Shown here: in pieces, positions 6,302 to 10,104 of the stretch
Layout: the number at the start of each line of letters is the position of its first letter
Numbering within the stretch: the first letter of the stretch is position 1
Assembly: GCA_002685415.1 (NCBI GenBank)
Contig: NYXO01000010.1
Coordinates: 1-10,104 of the forward strand
DNA length: 10,104 nt
Direction: 5' to 3'
Source of the DNA: Methanobacteriota archaeon
Lineage (GTDB): Archaea > Thermoplasmatota > Poseidoniia > Poseidoniales > Thalassarchaeaceae
Notes under the pieces: model-generated
The model's input: the letters and a program-made list of their open reading frames with translations, nothing else
What the model was told of the DNA's origin: nothing
Databases searched by the model: none
Program-made: the position numbers and the translations under genes

Positions 6302-7159
6302 TTACTCTTCACCGGTTAAATCGACAACTGGTAATTCATCATCTAGTAGATGTGAAGCCTCCACCTCATCTTCCTGTTGGTTCTTGTCCCACCATGTGAG
6401 AACTCCCGAACTTATTGCGGCTGCCTCTGATGATCTGACTTCGGTAGTAGGGTCTGCTTCCACTAGAGCCTGTGTTGCTCTAGCTAGAGCCCTTTCCACG
6501 GCAGGAGCATTGTGATCGGAAAGTGCAGCCCGAGCCTCATCCAAATTTCGTTCAGCTTGATTTAGGATGAGCTCGATATCCTCGCTTCCACGTAGCGTAG
6601 ATATTTTTTCGGATAGATTCGTGATTTCTTCGTTCATCTCATCTCTTGCGTGATGAATGAGTCCTTCCCAAGCGCTACGATGTTGGGAAATTGTAGCGCT
6701 TGTCCTTTTTTCAAACCTCGATGTCCATGATGGCTCCCAAGGATTTCTACCCAAGGTGGCAGCGATATCGTGCACAATTCGCGCACGTAGAGCCAATGGT
6801 CCTGTGATTTCGATTCGATTGAGAAAACATCTTGCCAGCAATCCAAATCCCCAATATGAATCCGATTTTACAACCATAGAAACGTCTCCTGCTGAGGTTG
6901 AAAATCCCCACCTCTGTTCATCATAAGCAGGTTTTGATTCGAAAAATGGTGGATCAGCAGGACCTAGGGAGCGGAGAGCAGCCCTAGCAACATCTCCGAG
7001 ATATACAGTTGAATTGTCCTTAATTCCGGCGGGTCGAAGCCTTCCTTCAATGTCTATTGACATCTGAGGTTGCCCTTCCCTGACCTGAGCCCATAGTATG
7101 GTTTTGTTTGGATCGAGGCCGATTGTTCCCTCCTCTATCGACTCGGCCTCGCCATCCAT
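6302..7159 (-). CDS. Hypothetical protein, 285 residues, helical C-terminal half
   Basis: I do not recognise the family. No signal peptide or membrane helix is evident, so it is probably cytoplasmic. Residues 1-150 look globular and mixed alpha/beta, with Trp-rich stretches (RWGFSTSAGDVSMVVKSD at 83-100 and SYWGFGLLARCFLNRIEITG at 101-120). Residues about 160-235 are strongly helical with heptad-like spacing (HHARDEMNEEITNLSEK, NQAERNLDEARAAL, VERALARATQALVEA), suggesting a coiled coil or helical-repeat partner surface. The tail is very acidic (QQEDEVEASHLLDDELPVVDL). The ATG at 7159 has no ribosome binding site, so the message may be leaderless. It is divergent from the Cys-rich gene across only 47 bases and convergent with secG. 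A lineage-specific scaffold or partner protein is a guess only. Confidence 0.75.
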   Translation of the reverse strand: MDGEAESIEEGTIGLDPNKTILWAQVREGQPQMSIDIEGRLRPAGIKDNSTVYLGDVARAALRSLGPADPPFFESKPAYDEQRWGFSTSAGDVSMVVKSDSYWGFGLLARCFLNRIEITGPLALRARIVHDIAATLGRNPWEPSWTSRFEKRTSATISQHRSAWEGLIHHARDEMNEEITNLSEKISTLRGSEDIELILNQAERNLDEARAALSDHNAPAVERALARATQALVEADPTTEVRSSEAAAISSGVLTWWDKNQQEDEVEASHLLDDELPVVDLTGEE

Positions 7160-7206
7160 GATGACGGCTGAACAGACTTCGCGTTGAACGTTACGTGCAG
7201 ACGAGA

Positions 7207-7434
7207 ATGCTCAAGTCCCGTCTGTTTGAACACTGCTACGTGCCACGACGCAAGTACGGACGACTTACCAAAGTCGTAGAACTTCCTCCAAAGGATAACT
7301 GTTCGCGATGTCGTGCTGGAAAGTACTGCCCACTTCCAGGTCATTCAGGAAATAATGTTCAAGCGGAACGCGAATGGCAAGGCCCAGAAGTAGTCGATAA
7401 GCGACAAAATAAGAAAAATCCAGCCAAAAAATGA
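7207..7434 (+). CDS. Small basic Cys-rich protein (putative zinc-binding), 75 residues
   Basis: Not assigned to a named family. From the ATG at 7207 the protein has 75 residues, many Lys and Arg, and a cluster C32-x2-C35-x5-C41-x4-H46 (CSRCRAGKYCPLPGH), with another Cys-His pair at H9-C10. That pattern could hold one zinc ion. The charged, lysine-rich tail (DKRQNKKNPAKK) looks disordered and suited to nucleic-acid contact. Third-position base use resembles the neighbours, and opposite-strand frames give less natural proteins. A GTG at 7195 could add four residues. The gene shares a 47-base control region with the 285-residue gene and ends five bases before the convergent xerA stop. RNA or ribosome association is inferred from composition only. 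Confidence 0.65.
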   Translation: MLKSRLFEHCYVPRRKYGRLTKVVELPPKDNCSRCRAGKYCPLPGHSGNNVQAEREWQGPEVVDKRQNKKNPAKK

Positions 7435-7439
7435 CCCTA

Positions 7440-8567
7440 CTAATCTTGCTGAACAGCAGTTGCTGGAAGTACCAGATATTCGCTTTCCAATTCGTCTTCG
7501 ACTTCGGAATCAACTTCAAATTCTTCCAATTCCGGTAATCGCTGGGCTCTGTGGTAAATCTCTCTGAGCGTTTGATCACTGATTTCCAGATATACTCTGG
7601 TTGTAGCGATACTTGCATGCCCCAATAATCTCTGAATCGTAACTAAATCTGCACCGCGCTCAAGCAATCCTGTCGCGAATGTGTGTCGCAATGTGTGAGG
7701 GGATAATCGCGCGCGGGGAATTTCAGCCTCATCAGCCAATCTGTCAATTAATTTCTGAATAGAACGAGGATTGATTCTATTTCCTCTGCTAGATATGAAG
7801 AGGGCCCTTTCCGAGTCTTCATTTTCTACCATCTTTGAGCGCATAGTTCTGATCGGATTCCAAGCTTCAATTGCTTCGGTAGTCTTCTTGGTAAACAGAA
7901 CCGTTCGGTCCTTTTCCCCCTTGCCCCCAATTACGAGAGCAGATAGGTCTTCATGGTCAACATCATCGATGTCTAAATTACATAATTCAGAGATTCGCAA
8001 TCCGGTGTCCAACATTGTGGTAACTATTGGATGAGCTAGTGGGTCTTCCATTCTAAGCGCCGCTGAACGAACTTTCAGTACCTCTGAACGACCTAATGGT
8101 CGAGGCAAAGGTCTTCGGCGCGCTGGTCTTTGTACCCATTCAGGAACATTGTATCCTAGCCATTTGAGAAGATGAGATACAGCCGCTAGTCTGGCGTTTA
8201 TTGTAGCAGGACGCAACTCTCCTAGGCTGTTTAACCAAGCATCGACACGCCCAGAAGAAGGATCTACTCGCTCATGATAAACTCTTACTGGAATTTCCTG
8301 AGCCATCTCCCAAGACACCTCTTCTTCACCTGGTAAGACCGTGGTTGAGAAATCACGAGCTGCTACTGAGTATGCACGAATTGTATGCTTAGATTTCTTT
8401 TCAGTGCGTAATTGTCCAGCCCAGCACTCAAACCAAGGAAGGGCTGCCAAACGCATTAATCTGGTAGGTAGAGGAATTACTGGGTTTGAATGACTAATAC
8501 TAGAGGAAGTTTCGAACCGCCCCTGCATAACCTCTCGGTTAGCAATTCCTCTATCTTCGCCTTCCAT
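7440..8567 (-). CDS. xerA: Tyrosine site-specific recombinase, XerA/XerC/D family
   Basis: Cuts and rejoins DNA through a covalent 3'-phosphotyrosine; the chromosomal Xer enzymes resolve replicon dimers at dif. The N-terminal SAM-like core-binding domain spans about 45-145 (TEKKSKHTIRAYSVAARDF, TINARLAAVSHLLKWLGY). The catalytic domain has the full set R191 (TGLRISEL), K216 (GGKGEKDR), H291 and R294 (HTLRH), H317 (LLGHASI) and nucleophile Y326. At 375 residues it is longer than a typical 280-300 residue Xer, with about 45 extra residues at the N-terminus and an acidic tail of nearly 50 residues after the tyrosine. The ATG at 8567 follows GAGGGAG with good spacing; an ATG at codon 14 is an alternative. 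No transposon or phage genes adjoin it, so a housekeeping role is more likely than mobility. Confidence 0.93.
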   Translation of the reverse strand: MEGEDRGIANREVMQGRFETSSSISHSNPVIPLPTRLMRLAALPWFECWAGQLRTEKKSKHTIRAYSVAARDFSTTVLPGEEEVSWEMAQEIPVRVYHERVDPSSGRVDAWLNSLGELRPATINARLAAVSHLLKWLGYNVPEWVQRPARRRPLPRPLGRSEVLKVRSAALRMEDPLAHPIVTTMLDTGLRISELCNLDIDDVDHEDLSALVIGGKGEKDRTVLFTKKTTEAIEAWNPIRTMRSKMVENEDSERALFISSRGNRINPRSIQKLIDRLADEAEIPRARLSPHTLRHTFATGLLERGADLVTIQRLLGHASIATTRVYLEISDQTLREIYHRAQRLPELEEFEVDSEVEDELESEYLVLPATAVQQD

Positions 8568-8588
8568 ATCAAGCTCCCTCGCCTATTT

Positions 8589-8640
8589 CCGTCGCTAACG
8601 ACGGGTGCATCCCTGCCCATACGGGCGAACCCAAGGGGGT
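8589..8640. repeat. Three consecutive GC-rich hairpins upstream of xerA
   Basis: CCGTCG-CTAA-CGACGG (8589-8604) has six-base perfect arms; GCCC-ATAC-GGGC (8615-8626) and ACCC-AAGG-GGGT (8629-8640) have four-base arms. All lie 20-75 bases before the xerA ATG in a region with no gene. They could be a structured leader of xerA, a small RNA, or recombinase-related sites. Confidence 0.5.
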
Positions 8641-8671
8641 CTATCCAAACTTGAATGCTTCTGATGTGGAC

Positions 8672-8693
8672 AACCTAACGGCTAGGTTTTTCC
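8672..8693 (+). terminator. Hairpin AACCTA-ACGGC-TAGGTT with plus-strand T run
   Basis: Six-base perfect arms (8672-8688) are followed by T residues on the plus strand (five in a row at 8687-8691), like an intrinsic terminator for a plus-strand transcript. No plus-strand gene is visible upstream, so it may end a small RNA or antisense transcript, or be a protein-binding palindrome near xerA. Confidence 0.35.
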
Positions 8694-8700
8694 AGCAATA

Positions 8701-8711
8701 AGAAAAAAGCC
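8701..8711 (-). terminator. T-tract terminator of rimK
   Basis: On the minus strand CTTTTTTCTT lies directly after the rimK stop region (8723). Archaeal RNA polymerase terminates at such T-tracts without a required hairpin. Confidence 0.45.
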
Positions 8712-8722
8712 GATTAATGGAT

Positions 8723-9676
8723 TTAATCAGTAATCATTGAGGGTCCATCAGAGGCTGAATTTGACAATTTCGCTTCTTCTTTTTGTTGTCTTTCGAACGC
8801 TTCCAGACGGTTATTCAGATGTTCAGCAACCGCCCCAGCGACATTTACTCCAGAAGCACCCTCGATTCCTTCTAGACCAGGACTTGAGTTGACTTCCAAA
8901 ACAAGTGGGCCGTTACTCGATTCCAAGAGGTCGACACCTGCAATATCCATACCGAGAATATTTGCTGCTGAGAGCGCTACTGAAACGAACTCTTCACTCA
9001 ATTGAACTCTCTCTACACTTCCTCCAAGATGGAAGTTGGAACGGAATTCGCTTCCTGATGCTCGTCTTCGCATTGCTGCGGCGACTTTTCCACCAACAAC
9101 GAGAACTCTGATGTCTTTACCATGAGACTCCTCAATATATGTCTGGACTAATGGTTTCATTCCTCTCTCTAACATTTGGCTTACGAGTTGTCTAACTTGA
9201 GGGTAGTTTCTAGCGAGGAATACACCGGAACCCTGAGTTCCTTCGGTCGCTTTGACCACACAAGGCACTCCGCCAACTCGAGCTAATGCACTGTCTACGT
9301 CTGTTGTAGAAGCGACATGGGCTGTTACAGGGATAGGTATTCCAGCGTCCGCCATCAGTTGGCTTGCTAGGAGTTTGTCACGACTCTGTTCAATAGACCG
9401 TGAATGATTGAGAACAATTACTCCCATTTGCTCGAATTGACGAACTATTGCCACCCCTCGTCGAGTAATTGAGAATCCAATTCGAGGAATTACTGCCTCA
9501 CATTCGATAGGCCAACCTTTGTGGAAAATCCGACCTCCTTTCTCATCAACGACTACAGTAAGTGATAGTGGGTCGATGATTCGAACCGCCCATCCTGCCT
9601 TCTGGGCTTCTTCTGCGAGACGACGGGTTGAGTACAACCTCGGACCGCGCGAAAGAATGACCAGACGTGGGTACAT
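8723..9676 (-). CDS. rimK: RimK-type ATP-grasp glutamate ligase (bacterial S6-modification type)
   Basis: ATP-dependent ligase that in bacteria adds glutamate residues to the C-terminus of ribosomal protein S6. The 317-residue protein aligns from end to end, by eye, with E. coli RimK (300 residues): ILSRGPRLYSTRRL at the start, PRIGFSITRRGVA at 64-76, then the ATP-grasp domain with K142 (CVVKATEGTQGSGV), the DIRVLVVGGKV strand at 188-198, the RSNFHLGGS loop at 212-220, and metal/ATP residues D249, E261 and N263 in EVNSSPGLEGIE. An extra polar tail of about 25 residues ends the protein. Archaea lack the bacterial S6 protein, so the acceptor here must differ; archaeal relatives act on LysW, coenzyme F420 or tetrahydromethanopterin. 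The close match to the bacterial type suggests transfer. The start is ATG at 9676; no clear ribosome binding site is seen. Confidence 0.93.
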   Translation of the reverse strand: MYPRLVILSRGPRLYSTRRLAEEAQKAGWAVRIIDPLSLTVVVDEKGGRIFHKGWPIECEAVIPRIGFSITRRGVAIVRQFEQMGVIVLNHSRSIEQSRDKLLASQLMADAGIPIPVTAHVASTTDVDSALARVGGVPCVVKATEGTQGSGVFLARNYPQVRQLVSQMLERGMKPLVQTYIEESHGKDIRVLVVGGKVAAAMRRRASGSEFRSNFHLGGSVERVQLSEEFVSVALSAANILGMDIAGVDLLESSNGPLVLEVNSSPGLEGIEGASGVNVAGAVAEHLNNRLEAFERQQKEEAKLSNSASDGPSMITD

Positions 9677-9729
9677 GAATTCGGGCCCGCCACAAGTCCT
9701 TTTTGACTCTGACGGATTTATTCATGGAA

Positions 9730-9738
9730 GAGAATATA
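9730..9738 (-). promoter_or_regulatory. Possible TATA box of rimK
   Basis: Minus-strand AGTATATTC lies about 55-60 bases before the rimK ATG and would give a leader of about 30 bases. It is the most TATA-like sequence in the rimK-SAP intergenic region. Confidence 0.35.
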
Positions 9739-9777
9739 CTCATTTCTCCTTTCTATTGTAAAAAATTTCTCAAAATT

Positions 9778-9890
9778 AACCCCTTTGGCGATATCGTTCA
9801 AAGATGTGGAATAGCGCTACGCAAAGCAGAACGCCGAAGGGGTTGAAAGCCCCAGCGCACGACTCCCTAGCGTTAGATGGACAGGAGGGA
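9778..9890 (+). promoter_or_regulatory. Structured leader of the SAP-domain gene with competing stems
   Basis: AACCCCTTTGGCG (9778-9790) pairs with CGCCGAAGGGGTT (9832-9844) to give a continuous 13-bp stem with one G-U pair and a 41-base loop. GGGG at 9839-9842 can instead pair with CCCC at 9850-9853, so the two structures exclude each other. TCCCT at 9864-9868 can pair with AGGGA at 9886-9890, covering the purine-rich stretch and the first base of the ATG. This resembles a cis-acting RNA switch or a small RNA gene; pairing was found by eye, not by energy calculation. Confidence 0.5.
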
Positions 9891-10104
9891 TGGGTCTGGA
9901 CCGTGATTCACTATCTACAATGAAGGTTTCAGAACTACGCAGTTTGTGTAAGGAAAAGGGCCTACTCATCTCCGGTAAGAAGGAGGAGTTAATCGCTCGT
10001 TTACTTGGAGACAAGGCACCTGCAAGTACATCTGAAAACAAAGTGACTTCGTCTAGCTCAGAACAAGACAAGGACGATGCAATTGATCGTCTTCTGTCTC
10101 GTAT
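9890..10104 (+). CDS. SAP-domain protein, 5' part only
   Basis: The frame is open to the right edge and gives 71 complete codons. Residues 11-40 (MKVSELRSLCKEKGLLISGKKEELIARLLG) form a SAP motif, a helix-turn-helix of about 35 residues that binds AT-rich DNA or RNA and is usually an accessory module attached to another domain. A Ser-rich linker follows (APASTSENKVTSSSS), then a charged stretch that leaves the window, so the main domain is unseen. Starts: ATG at 9890 or ATG at 9920 (the first SAP residue). In this frame a TAG at 9812 closes the upstream side and no ATG lies between. AGGAGGG touches the 9890 ATG with no spacer, which is odd for a ribosome binding site; start choice is uncertain. 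The leader is highly structured. Confidence 0.8.
   Translation, partial: MGLDRDSLSTMKVSELRSLCKEKGLLISGKKEELIARLLGDKAPASTSENKVTSSSSEQDKDDAIDRLLSR

Noticed and set aside
7265..7618. Minus-strand frame of about 117 codons across the Cys-rich gene and the xerA end.
   Set aside because: It overlaps the xerA coding sequence, which has an intact catalytic set, and the codon use belongs to the other frame.
7440..8567. Integrase of a provirus or integrated element.
   Set aside because: No attachment-site repeats, tRNA target, phage or plasmid genes lie near; flanking genes are housekeeping.
8585..8700. tRNA gene between rimK and xerA, suggested by a GGGTTCGCCC-like stretch on the minus strand.
   Set aside because: No 7-bp acceptor stem, D-arm or anticodon arm could be built around it.
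1..10104. CRISPR arrays, insertion sequences, toxin-antitoxin or restriction modules.
   Set aside because: No regularly spaced repeats, terminal inverted repeats, transposase motifs or defence-protein motifs were found on either strand.

Overview
The window looks like chromosomal DNA from a planktonic euryarchaeon, most likely Marine Group II (Ca. Poseidoniales) or a close relative. Archaeal markers are a Sec61-beta-type translocon subunit, an Lrp/AsnC regulator, an archaeal UPF0292-like TOPRIM protein, an Xer-family recombinase and a SAP-domain protein. These sit beside bacterial-looking genes, namely an aa3-type haem-copper oxidase and a full-length RimK. The assignment rests on gene content and protein style only; no rRNA is present.

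Layout. (1) Positions 1-2639, minus strand: coxB then coxA, encoding subunits II and I of a CuA-type cytochrome oxidase. coxA runs off the left edge and carries an unusual extra N-terminal domain of about 200 residues: signal peptide, extracytoplasmic beta-rich domain with a CxCH motif, and an added membrane helix. (2) 2640-2817: divergent control region with two hairpin/palindrome elements. (3) 2818-5505: a TOPRIM protein (plus) tail-to-tail with an Lrp/AsnC regulator (minus), then a NSUN/Trm4-like RNA m5C methyltransferase (minus). Two evenly spaced TTGAAC-type palindromes lie at the Lrp promoter. (4) 5640-7434: an orphan 124-residue protein, Sec61-beta, an orphan 285-residue protein with a helical C-terminal half, and a small basic Cys-rich protein. 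(5) 7440-9676, minus strand: rimK then xerA, separated by a 155-base stretch dense in hairpins. (6) 9677-10104: a long structured leader (13-bp stem with mutually exclusive partners) ahead of a SAP-domain gene that is cut by the right edge.

Most genes are housekeeping: respiration, secretion, RNA modification, chromosome resolution, protein modification and transcription control. Gene ends are very tight (tail-to-tail gaps of 0, 2 and 5 bases), and every gap between genes is under 300 bases. I see no CRISPR, insertion sequence, tRNA, rRNA or defence cassette. The best leads are the fused N-terminal domain on oxidase subunit I, the structured leader of the SAP gene, the hairpin cluster between rimK and xerA, and the paired Lrp-promoter palindromes.
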